Made by a program: the position numbers and the translations under genes. From Angomonas deanei (Eukaryota > Euglenozoa > Kinetoplastea > Trypanosomatida > Trypanosomatidae): a stretch of DNA of 64,000 nucleotides. The notes beneath the pieces are model-generated. The model was not told the origin of the DNA, ran no database searches, and saw nothing but the letters and a program-made list of their open reading frames with translations. The stretch is from assembly GCA_903995115.1 (NCBI GenBank), contig LR877160.1:62001-126000 (forward strand), in the 5' to 3' direction. This document shows, piece by piece, positions 29,323 to 39,130 of this stretch; within the stretch, counting starts at the first letter, position 1, and every line of letters begins with the position of its first letter.

Positions 29323-30741
29323 TTATTTACGGGGGGAGTTCCTCGCCTTGTGAGGGATCGTGCTGCTACCGTGTTGACTACCTCGCAGACTATTATTGCT
29401 CGACGACCGCGCGGCTCGCAGTGCGTTTGTAAATACAGAACTATTATTACTACTATGCTGACTGCTAGTATGATTGTTAGGTGGATTCGCCTTCAACAGC
29501 GGATTCACCAGTGTCATGGTGACATTGGTATTATTCTTCTGTGGTCGATTAGTATTAGTATTATGATTATTATTTGGCAGTGTGTTCAGTGTGTGCGTGC
29601 TCGCTGGCAGTTGACTAAAGGAACTATTCTTGGAACTAGTTCGACTTTGTATTTTATTGCTAAATGGGGATGGGGTCTGTCCGGCGGTGTGGTTCGCATG
29701 TTTCATGGAGGAATTGCGGACGAGAATACTGGTCGGCGAATCCGCTATCGCATTATTATTATTATTATTAGGTTGTACAGTCGATTCCTCTACAAATACT
29801 AAATTAGAAGAGGAGTTTCGTTTACGGTGGGAGGCGGAGGAAGGGGATCGTTTACTATTATTATTATTATGATTTTGATTGGGCTTATTATTGCTATTGA
29901 CCTCCACACTCGCTGCGTCTAGAATGTTCACGTTGAGTGGTTTTTGAGGAAAAAAGGTTTTATTAGAATTATGATTATTAGTTTCACTTTCCGATACCGG
30001 TCTCATTTTGGCGTGACCAATGCCAATCATATTATTGTTATTATTATTATTATTATGAACCGCTGGCATCATCATCGTTTCTCCGTTAGGGGAGGGTGGC
30101 AGGGTAGAGGCATCCGCGGTCATACTCAGCGAGTGACGAGAGTCCATCGTGGAGAGGGACGAGATATTCAGCTGATTATTATTATGATGGTGATGATTGG
30201 GGGCTCTATTCTCGGTGGGCATGGCAGCGGTGGTGGGTCGCATGAGAGGCGGGCTGGGGGACCGCTTGAGAGGTCCTTGGGTAGGAAGGGCACTGCCCGC
30301 ACGATAGTGGGAGGTAGCATTATTATTATGAGGGGGGATAGTGGGTTCCCCGTTTGTGGTGCGGGGTAGCTGACCTCTCGTGAGGGTATTGAGACTACTG
30401 AACCGAGTAGTATTCGTATTATTAGGGTTCAGAATAGTACTCGTTGGGGATTTGGTTCTAACGCCATTATTAAACGAATCGTATTTTGCCTTATTATTAT
30501 TATTATTAGAAGGTATTGGATTTTTGGTGAGGAGTGGGTTCACTGTTCCTTTATTATGGATAGTAGCATTGTTTACTGTAGGCACCGTCACAGGAGGAGG
30601 ATTATTGTTAGGATTAGTATTGTACTTGAGATCCTTGGTCACCTCTCCAGTGGGGGTCACCACCTTGAGCACCTTGATCGTACTACTATGACGGCTATTG
30701 TTATTATTATTACTCATTGGGTTATTATTATTACTCATTGG

Positions 30742-30776
<35 letters not shown>

Positions 30777-32244
30777 CATTAGTTGGTTGGATTGGGGTAG
30801 AGGATTTTGTTTTCACGTCTTCCTTCTTTTGTGGCAATTCCGCCGCGATGGTCTCCGTAGCAGACGGCAACTCTTCCTCATTATTATTATTATTGACATT
30901 CGTCATGTTCGTCTTATTAGGTGGTTTCTCGGGGGCAGGTTGAACGATTTTAGGGATCGTCAGGGAGGCCGAACTCTCCTTTTCTGTTGTATTATCCTTA
31001 TTCTTATTTTTATTTTGAATAGGAATGGGCATCTCTTCCGGAGAGTGTTTCGCCGTGAATTGCACTAAACTGTTAAAGGACGTTACTTTGTTCAGTGCTG
31101 CATTATTATTATTATTATGAGAAGTGGTGAGTGGAGGGGTGAGGACCCTTTCTATCTCCTTTTTATTGGTCGTGATGACATGATGATGATTGGGGTTAGA
31201 GCCACTCTTCTGTCGTCCCTGCCAGAGGAGACTACGACGTACTTCATTGATATCCGCTACGGATTCCTTCGGTGGTGGGTGACCGTCCTCCCCAGGCTCC
31301 TCCATCTCGGTCGTCATACTCAAGATATTCTCGCTCATCCCTATAATCTGAGAGGTCTGCCGCTTATCGGGGGAACTGCCTTTGAGGAGTGTACTGCTGG
31401 TATTGTTGGAGTGTGTCGTGCTGAGGTTGGACTGGTTAGTCGGGTCCGACAGGGCGCTTGTATTATTATTAGGATTGATGGAAACACTATTCTGCGAGGT
31501 AATGTTCCGCTGTTTGACCGTTTCGACGACAATTCTCACCGGAGAGTTCATGTCCTTGGTGGGGCTACTCCTCTGCATGGTATTACTATTCTTATTGAGC
31601 GTACTTTTAGTGGTCGACTGGACTGGGGTACCTGTCCTCACAGTATTAGTATTATGATGCATATGATTATTAGTATCGCTCCAGCCCAGGACGGAGGAAG
31701 GAAACAGTGGATTGGGATTGGCTAAACTATTCGGTAGTTCGGGTGCACTGGCCTTCTTGGGAAGGGTATGACTGCTGCTAATATACTTGAGGAGGGTATC
31801 CCGTGTTTCCTGGGGCTCCACGGCAGGGGTCACCTTCCGTGAGTTCCCTCGGTGTAACACTTGCTGGGACTTGCCGTTAGAGCTATTGGTATTGGTAGGC
31901 GATGGTTCCTTATACCCATGGCTAGCAGACGGTGGTAACGGTAGTACAATCGTATTCCCCGTGGTGTCCTCGGTGAGGTCGACCTCCCTCTCCTCGTCGG
32001 AGTAGCAGTAATAATGGGTTTCTTTACAGTTTTTGCAGAGCAGGGCCTTGCGCCACTGAAAATAATACTTTTTATGCGCCTTGTCGTACTGTTTCGCGTC
32101 ACAAGGGTGGTACCGGACACACCACATGATGAGGATAAAGAACACTAATAGCATGAGGAGGAACACACTGACGGGGAGGGCAATGTACCACCAGATATCG
32201 GGGTTGACCCCACTAAGATTGATCTCATTCTCATTATAGGACAT
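29323..32244 (-). CDS. Single-pass membrane protein with long Asn-rich tail
   Basis: A 973-residue protein of unknown function. A short polar N-terminus is followed by one membrane segment at about 19-42 (WWYIALPVSVFLLMLLVFFI), so the tail is probably cytosolic. Right behind the membrane lies a Cys/His-bearing stretch of about 45 residues (CVRYHPCDAKQYDKAHKK, CKNCKETHYYCY) that could bind zinc or be acylated. The remaining 850 residues are almost wholly disordered: runs of Asn, Ser/Thr-Pro pairs and Arg-Ser patches, with many possible phosphorylation sites. The longest Asn run, encoded by repeated AAT, is next to a duplicated 21-bp unit (30701-30742). The ATG at 32244 is the first in frame. 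The juxtamembrane part resembles that of the 73-residue protein at 44601-44822, but weakly. Confidence 0.72.
30701..30776. repeat. 21-bp tandem repeat plus (TTA)n run
   Basis: Two exact 21-bp copies (30701-30721 and 30722-30742), each ending CTCATTGGG, are followed by about eleven TTA/ATT triplets. In the minus-strand protein this gives the duplicated unit NNNNPMS next to a long Asn run. Confidence 0.9.
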
Positions 32245-33405
32245 AATTTATATTTTTATGTACTGATTGGTGTTTTGGAAAAAAGGGAATGAAACTCTAA
32301 ATGTTGTTGTTGTTTTCGATTTGTGGCGTGCGGAAAAAAGACGCAAAAACAAAAAACTATATAAAAACAATAAAAAAATCTAAAAAAAAAAAAAAACGAT
32401 GATACGCCGACAATAATAGTAAACCAGAAAATCTTCTTTTTCCTGTGTTCTTCTTCTTTATTTCTCAACAATGTAGAAATGAAAAAGACAAACGTACTAT
32501 GAATGATGTAGGGCAAAAAAAAATATATATATAACAATATATGTTTCTAAAAACGAAAAAACAAAAAGAGAGAAAGATGGGTTCAACACGGAAACAAGGA
32601 AACCAAAGAAAACGACAATCACTAATAAAAATAAAAAAATAAAATGTATTTACAAGTATTGTAAGTGAGTCAGTACATCTACACGCATACGGATAACAAT
32701 AATAGTAATAATGGGTGATTGGATAGCGAAATGGAAAAAAAAAAAAAATTGTGCGATGGGCAAAATAGTGATTCAAAATAAAAATAAAAAAATGCTCTTT
32801 TTAAAATATTATTACTATCATTTATGGTTTGTTGGGTTGATTATTTTTTTTTTTTTTAAATGGACATCCGTACTTTTCCGGATATACAAATACAAAAAGC
32901 AACAACACCCAAAAAAACAGAAAATGATTTTAATAATAAAGCAAAGAGAAAAAAACAGGAATTAACAGTACGCTTTAACTTGACGTTACGTTTATACATT
33001 TTTTTTTCTTTTTAATGGTTCATTTCCAAAAATAAAATAAAAAATTCGCATTTTATATTATAGTACCATAAATGAAATATAATATAATTAATAACGATAT
33101 TTCCAAAAGCGGATGGACACAGCTAAAAGAGGAATATATACAAAAAAAAAAAAAAGGCACCATAAAATAATTGTTTAAAAAAAAAAAATTCTAACTTTCT
33201 GAACTATCGAGTCCTATACGTAGATTTACTTTTATGAACACGAAAAATAAAAGCATATATAAAAAAAAAAAAAGTTGACCTTTTTTTTATTATTATTACA
33301 TCAGCAAATGGGAAACATATAAAAATTAAAAACAACAAAAATGGAAATGAAACTTCATATTATTGGTCACTCGCTTTAAAAAAAAAAAAAATTATAGTTT
33401 TCTTC
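32245..33405. other. 1.16-kb homopolymer-rich spacer
   Basis: Very A/T-rich, with many A and T runs of 9-15 bases and no credible open frame. A GA-rich stretch at 32563-32577 is a possible pyrimidine tract on the minus strand for the gene that starts at 32244. The remainder would be the 3' untranslated part of the 620-residue gene or untranscribed filler. No RNA gene recognised. Confidence 0.6.
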
Positions 33406-35268
33406 TTAAAGCACTAAGGTCGTCGCGCTCAGCAATATCGAACTAACGGTGGATAGGAGCATACTTTCATTATTGTTATTATTATTATCGCTACCGAGGG
33501 AACCGCTAGCCCCAGCACTCTGTTGTTGTTGTTGTTGTTGTTGCTTCTCCTCGTAGATCTCAAGCAGCTCCTCCACGAAACTTGTATTTTTATGACTCAT
33601 ATTCTGATTATTATTATTATTATTATTATGGGTGACGTTCTCCAGTTTGGTCGCGGACTTGGGCATATACAATAACGAAGGAATCACCGATACACTCGTC
33701 TCCGTCCCGGACAGCAACTCTTTATTATTCTGAATAGTATTACTATTTGGATTCTGACTACCGCCCAGCCCGGACGGCCCTAGCTCACTCTTCTGCCGGA
33801 GGAACATGGGCAGGACATAGTTATTGCTAGAATAATACTGCGAGGCGACGGTCTGCAGCTCTCGCTCCACCGGGGAGCAGCGCCGACTGTCCAGGGAGAA
33901 GAGATCACTCCACGCGTTGGCGTCTTTGCCACTATTATTATAGGGGTTATTATTATTCGTATTAGGGGAGCCTATTTCCAGCGGGGGGTCAATCACAGAG
34001 ACGACGACGCGGTCCCTTCTGGTACTATTGTGGCTAGGCACTGCAGTATTAGTATTATTATTAGCAGCGGGACCTGTAGTAGTATTATTATTCATGGTGG
34101 AGGAGAGAATGGACTTGGTCGTACCGCTATTGTGCATGGGATTAGTACTGGTCGCACTCACTGTGGATAACTTTTCATTATGGCTATGACTATTATGAAA
34201 AACGGAGTTGGTTCGATCTTTTTTGATGGCGCTAATGAACCGTCGTGGGGGTATTTTTTGTTTACTATTATTATTAATATTGCAAGGAGGGGTCTGACTG
34301 CGTAGTGGCACACGGTCCGCTGTCGTCCCCTCCGGAGAGTACGTATGCACGGGAAAGAGTGAATGAAAGAAAGGATCTTCCGCTACCTGACTATTCTGAT
34401 TCTCATTATTATTATTATTGCTGTTTTGTTGGTGTAGCACGATTTGTTCATAGGCAGCTAAAATGTAGTTTTTCTGTCCCCCAATCGTTTTAGTACTATT
34501 ATTATCGCTATTACGGTTAGGACTAGCCGTGTGCTCCTCTGTGGCAGGAATACGATGATCGGTGATGGAGTGAAAATTATGTTCATGTAGATTATTATTG
34601 TTATTATTATTGAAATATAATGGTTCTGGACTACTTTTATCGTTTTGCATCTGTGTAAAGGCGGCGTAAATATAATTTTTCTGATTCCCTACCTTCTTGG
34701 AATTATACTCATACACGTTCTTCTTCGTTCCTCCTTCCCCTTGACGAGGTTGCTGGTGTGGTTTCTGTTTATAGAATTGTGCTAGCCGCTCATGTGTAGC
34801 GGAGGTGGTCGATCCAAAGAATGGACTCGTCCCGTTGGACACCAGAGGGGAGCTACTCAGTTCCTGTAGACTATTCTCTTGCCCCCACTTGCCCTCCTCG
34901 CTCGGGGGATACCCAGCGGTAGGGAGCGAGACCACCGGCTCCACTCCCTGCTGGTCCTCGATGAGGGAAGACGAGGATAAGCTGAGCTGACGACGGTGGG
35001 GTCTATTCTTGTTCAGCTGGAGAGGAAGTGGTCGTGGTCCCTGTGCACTGGAGGAAGGGGTGAGCGTGGCGCTCTGGCTGGGGCCCTTCTGCTTGGGGTA
35101 GGAGGGTAGCTGGAGGTCCTCCACGTCCAGCAGGACAGAGCTCTCCTCGCGGGGGTCGACCGCACAGCGGAAGGGAGTAGCAGCATTCGTAGTATGATTA
35201 GTATTATTATTGTTGTTCGTGAGGACAGAGGAGTACTGTGGTAGTGGATACTCTCCCAAGTGACGCAT
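33406..35268 (-). CDS. Asn/Ser-rich protein with duplicated QKNYI motif
   Basis: A 620-residue protein, largely disordered, with Asn runs encoded by AAT and a pure CAA-encoded glutamine run near residue 575-583. Its most protein-like feature is a motif present twice: KKVGNQKNYIYAAFTQM (about residues 189-205) and KTIGGQKNYILAAYEQI (about 259-275), that is G-x-QKNYI-x-AA-[FY]-x-Q. A duplicated conserved short helix in an otherwise disordered chain suggests a binding peptide. The N-terminus (MRHLGEYPLPQYSSVL) and a segment AWSDLFSLDSRRCSPVERE near residue 445 are also likely to be conserved. The ATG at 35268 follows an A19 run by only five bases. The family is unknown to me. Confidence 0.72.
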   Translation of the reverse strand: MRHLGEYPLPQYSSVLTNNNNNTNHTTNAATPFRCAVDPREESSVLLDVEDLQLPSYPKQKGPSQSATLTPSSSAQGPRPLPLQLNKNRPHRRQLSLSSSSLIEDQQGVEPVVSLPTAGYPPSEEGKWGQENSLQELSSSPLVSNGTSPFFGSTTSATHERLAQFYKQKPHQQPRQGEGGTKKNVYEYNSKKVGNQKNYIYAAFTQMQNDKSSPEPLYFNNNNNNNLHEHNFHSITDHRIPATEEHTASPNRNSDNNSTKTIGGQKNYILAAYEQIVLHQQNSNNNNNENQNSQVAEDPFFHSLFPVHTYSPEGTTADRVPLRSQTPPCNINNNSKQKIPPRRFISAIKKDRTNSVFHNSHSHNEKLSTVSATSTNPMHNSGTTKSILSSTMNNNTTTGPAANNNTNTAVPSHNSTRRDRVVVSVIDPPLEIGSPNTNNNNPYNNSGKDANAWSDLFSLDSRRCSPVERELQTVASQYYSSNNYVLPMFLRQKSELGPSGLGGSQNPNSNTIQNNKELLSGTETSVSVIPSLLYMPKSATKLENVTHNNNNNNNQNMSHKNTSFVEELLEIYEEKQQQQQQQQSAGASGSLGSDNNNNNNESMLLSTVSSILLSATTLVL

Positions 35269-36346
35269 GTTTCTTTTTTTTTTTTTTTTTTTGATGGAAA
35301 AAACAATATATTTGAATATTCAAAAAAAAAAAAATGGAAAAATGAAAAAAAAAAAACAGATTATCCGCTAAGGATTATTAAAAGTATAAAGAGAGAAAGA
35401 GAAGTGATACAAACAAGAGAATGATATACTCGCACAGCAAAGACCCAAAAAAAAAAAAAAAAACATACCAATAAAGCCAATACGATTATTTATTGTTATT
35501 AACGTCATAAATAAATATATCATTCAATGAAAATAATAATAATAATAAAAAAAAAAAAACATTGCATTCATTTAACGATTAATGGATACAACAATAAGAA
35601 AAAGAGGTTTTCAAACATAAAAAAAAAATACCTAAACATGTAATCACGCACACAAAAAAGCAAAAAACAAAAACAAATCAAAAGTAGAAATGCCGTTTTT
35701 TTTTTTTATTATTATTATTATTGTTTTTAAAAAAAAGAAAAACTCTTTTTCTCACCATCAACGTTGAGATGTAACGATATCCTGTGAGACTAAATAATTA
35801 GCGTCATTATGTATTCCCCCATAATTTTTTTTTTTTTTTCAAACGTTTTTTTTTTTTTAATTATTTTCGATTTTTTTTTTAATTTTTGGCCTCTCCACTT
35901 CGCAGCAACAACAGCAAAAAAAAAAAAAAACGGAAACAAAAATAATAATAATGAATGATACTTATACATACATTTTTGACGAGAGATGTGAAAACCGTTT
36001 CTTTTCGTTGTTAGGGGTGCTTTTTTCTGTTTATTTTATTTTTCAAAAAAAGTTCTATATTCTTCGTAGTAATACTTTTTTTTTTTTTTAGAATGTATGT
36101 ACATAAAAATAAAAAAAGAAATACTACCGATATATATAGAATACCCCTCAGCAAAAAAAAAAAAAAAAAAAAGAAACTAAAAAGAGCACAGGAAGGGAAA
36201 CAAACAAAAAAAATGGTGATAGGAATGGATATATAATAATGGCAGAATGAAAAGTGGGAAAAAAAAAATTAGAATGGATTTTTTTTTTTTTCAGGAAAAA
36301 CGTTCTAGAAAACGTAAAAAAAAATTCGTCTTTCTTTCGTGTATTC
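35269..36346. other. 1.08-kb homopolymer-rich spacer
   Basis: Contains the A19 run just before the ATG at 35268, a CT-rich tract on the minus strand at 35389-35403 that may be the acceptor signal, and many further A or T runs of 9-20 bases. No open frame is credible, and nothing resembling an RNA gene was seen. Confidence 0.6.
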
Positions 36347-39130
36347 TTATTTCAAATTACAATCATTAAAGGAGAAATGTTTCGAGGCACTCAGGACGCT
36401 ACCGTTATTGATACTAGCGCTGTTCCGCTGCCCTAACGAAGAAGGATCGGCATGATGGGCAGTCATGAAGTATTCCTGCGGATACTTCATACTATTATTA
36501 TTATTATTATTATTCGGATGATGAATATTATTATTATTACTATTATTGTAGTAGGTGTTAATACTCATCGCGCTAGGGGACTCCGCAATGAGGGTTGGGA
36601 TAAAGTTCGTGAGACCATGCACGGGGGTACCGTTGCTGTAACTACCACTGGTGTTATTCGTATTGAGCGTGCCTTGGATCGCATTCACATTGAGAAACGG
36701 CACCGGGACGGAGAAGACGGCGGGACTGTAGAGAGAGGGTAACGTGGGGTAGGAAAAATTATTATTATTGACACTACTATTACTGTTATTGGGATAAGGG
36801 TAGGGGACGGTATGACTCATCGAAGGGTTGAGCGGGTTCACCACCGCGCTGCTCGTGAAACCACTATTATTATTATTATTATTACTGATGGTATTAATAT
36901 TAGTATTATGATTGCTCTGGACGTGCTGGACCGTGTAGAAATTCACAAAAGGGGAGTCCAGTACTTTATTATTATTACTATTATGAGTTGACGTGCCAGC
37001 AGGGGTGTACTGCAGATTGGTGTGATTGCTACTGTTCATATTCTCTACTGAAATATTATTGTAACTGCCATTATTATTATTATTAGGATGAATACTCCTA
37101 TTATTATTATTATTATTATCCGCAAGGGGTTCGGCGTCCTCGGTGATAATGTTTGGAGGAAAGTCAAACAAGTTCTGTACCCGCTGTAGTTGGCCATGCT
37201 GCCGTAGTAAATTATTATTTTGATTATTTTCAAATAAAAATCGGTCCGCGTATTCACTCTTTTTGAAAATAATGAAACCATAACACACAGAATGAAGCAC
37301 TTTGGTATGAAACACTGAAATTAAATCATTATTATTATTATTATTACCACCGCCGGGTTGTTGTTGTTGTCTTTTTAGAATATTATTTAACAGTTCCACG
37401 GTGTCTTCGGTGAGATGCGCACCCATCACCGTACACTGCGAGCACCACGTGTTGAGTTCATCGTCCATGGACAATAAAATAAAGTTATCTTCATTGTTCG
37501 GATTATTGTTATTGTTATTGTGCGTGTTGAGATCGGAGCTGTCCGAGGAAAACGAAAAGAAGTTCATGAAATGTCGGTTACTATTACTGTTCATATTATT
37601 ATTATTGGGATTGCTGTTTTGGGAGGCATTAAGAGATCGTTGAATAAAGTCTTGCGAGACGTTTTCTTTATAATACTTTCGTATCTGTGACTTGAACTCT
37701 CGTACCACTACAGAAGGGATACACACCGTCTGCTGAGCGGGTGGCTGTGGTAATGGCGGATTCGCATTATGGGGATTAGAATTATTATTATTATTATTGG
37801 TGCGATGGTTCTCGTAGTGCATGCTCTCCCCTGGTCGTGAGGCCTCATACGGGGTGGCACCGTGGCTGACGGGTGTGAGGGTAAAGGCAGAGGGAGAGAG
37901 GGAGGACACACTGTGATGGGTCTCACTGTTGATCTGCTGTACACTGAGCAGACCCGTATGATTCTGATTCTGATTAGTATTATTGTACACCACAATATTC
38001 GGAAGGGCCTTGGACATGGCCAGACGGCAGTTCAGTACGGTGTTTTCATCTTTTACAAAAGCACCGTTCAGTCGCTCAATACACTGCTGTGCCTCCTCCT
38101 CTCGCTCAAAGAGAATAAAACCATACCCCAGGCTGGTGTTGCTCCGTGCGTGATAACTAATCTTGGCGGAGATGATATTACCGAAACAGGAACAGATTTC
38201 TCGTAATTTATTAGTATTCCAACTTTTGGGGATGTTGGTGAAATACACATTACAGCGAGGGCAGACGTTGACGGTGCTAGCGGTATGGGGGGTACCACTG
38301 CCATTATGATTGTTATGAGAAGGGGAGAGGTCGCCTCCTTCCTCTGTGCTCCTCTGCTGAGGGTGCTGCGCTGGCGCAGGATGATGATTATTATTGTTAC
38401 TATTCCCCTGGTAGACCGGCACAGACTTCTCCTTGGATAACGAGGCCACCAACTTGACTTGTTTGATCACCGTCTCCTCCGGGTGCTCCTCCGATACCTC
38501 CTTATAGGCAATCTCCCCCGCGTTCAGTCGCTCAATACACTGCTGCGCCTCCTCCTCTCGCTCAAAGAGAATAAAACCATACCCCAGGCTGGTGTTGCTC
38601 CGTGCGTGATAACTAATCTTGGCGGAGATGATATTGCCGAAACAACCGCACATTTTTTTTAGTTTGTTGGTGTTCCAACTTTTGGGGATATTTCGAATAT
38701 ACACGTTTCGTTTTCCTGCATTACTATTATGATTATGATTAGGTGTATTATTAGGATTGAGGTGTGGTGCGGTGAGGAAGTCTTCCTCTGCACTCTCGGT
38801 GTCGTTATTATTATTATTATTCTGATTAGTAGTATTATGATTACTGTTCAGTCGGTTAATCAGTAAAGAAAGGAGGGCGGAACTTTCCTCTCGTGAGAGG
38901 TGATTTACTTTTTCATCCCAACCAGTTAAAATCACATTATTATTAATATTATTATTATGATTCATATTTGGAGAATTATTAGTATGATTATGATGATCGT
39001 CCATAGAAAGTACATCTCCTCCAGTGTTATTATTATTAGTTTCAGTATTGTTAGGATGGTGATGGAGGTCTAGGGACTTCAATAACTGCAAAAGTGCCTC
39101 ATTGGGAGAGTTTTCAGTAGGGGTATCCAT
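36347..39130 (-). CDS. Asn-rich RNA-binding protein with two near-identical RRMs
   Basis: A 927-residue protein. RRM1 starts near residue 142 (RNP2 VYIRNI, RNP1 LGYGFILF) and RRM2 near 293 (RNP2 VYFTNI, RNP1 LGYGFILF). Both contain the stretch from NIISAKISYHARSN to EEEAQQCIERLN, identical in protein and almost identical in DNA. A third, weaker RRM-like part occurs around residues 570-680: a helix around LTEDTVELLNNIL, then VCYGFIIFKKSEYADRF, with Asn-rich loops inserted. Linkers and the last 250 residues are poly-Asn and Ser-rich. In trypanosomatids such proteins act on mRNA stability or translation, the main level of gene control there; the targets are unknown. The open frame extends to an ATG at 39217, but that extension is Lys/Ile-rich and untypical, so the ATG at 39130 (MDTPTENSP) is chosen. 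Confidence 0.85.
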   Translation of the reverse strand: MDTPTENSPNEALLQLLKSLDLHHHPNNTETNNNNTGGDVLSMDDHHNHTNNSPNMNHNNNINNNVILTGWDEKVNHLSREESSALLSLLINRLNSNHNTTNQNNNNNNDTESAEEDFLTAPHLNPNNTPNHNHNSNAGKRNVYIRNIPKSWNTNKLKKMCGCFGNIISAKISYHARSNTSLGYGFILFEREEEAQQCIERLNAGEIAYKEVSEEHPEETVIKQVKLVASLSKEKSVPVYQGNSNNNNHHPAPAQHPQQRSTEEGGDLSPSHNNHNGSGTPHTASTVNVCPRCNVYFTNIPKSWNTNKLREICSCFGNIISAKISYHARSNTSLGYGFILFEREEEAQQCIERLNGAFVKDENTVLNCRLAMSKALPNIVVYNNTNQNQNHTGLLSVQQINSETHHSVSSLSPSAFTLTPVSHGATPYEASRPGESMHYENHRTNNNNNNSNPHNANPPLPQPPAQQTVCIPSVVVREFKSQIRKYYKENVSQDFIQRSLNASQNSNPNNNNMNSNSNRHFMNFFSFSSDSSDLNTHNNNNNNPNNEDNFILLSMDDELNTWCSQCTVMGAHLTEDTVELLNNILKRQQQQPGGGNNNNNNDLISVFHTKVLHSVCYGFIIFKKSEYADRFLFENNQNNNLLRQHGQLQRVQNLFDFPPNIITEDAEPLADNNNNNNRSIHPNNNNNGSYNNISVENMNSSNHTNLQYTPAGTSTHNSNNNKVLDSPFVNFYTVQHVQSNHNTNINTISNNNNNNSGFTSSAVVNPLNPSMSHTVPYPYPNNSNSSVNNNNFSYPTLPSLYSPAVFSVPVPFLNVNAIQGTLNTNNTSGSYSNGTPVHGLTNFIPTLIAESPSAMSINTYYNNSNNNNIHHPNNNNNNNSMKYPQEYFMTAHHADPSSLGQRNSASINNGSVLSASKHFSFNDCNLK
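38065..38188. repeat. 124-bp internal repeat, copy in RRM2
   Basis: Matches 38521-38644 at 122 of 124 positions. Both differences (near 38090 and 38180) are synonymous in the protein. It covers the RNP1 half of the RRM. Confidence 0.95.
38521..38644. repeat. 124-bp internal repeat, copy in RRM1
   Basis: Partner of 38065-38188, in the same orientation, 456 bp apart. Similarity drops sharply at the left edge of the block and more gradually at the right, where both RRMs also share the PKSWNTNKL segment. Confidence 0.95.

Noticed and set aside
32256-32776. Minus-strand frames rich in Phe and Tyr in the 1.16-kb spacer
   Set aside because: Composition follows the T-rich tract; no credible start context, no similarity.
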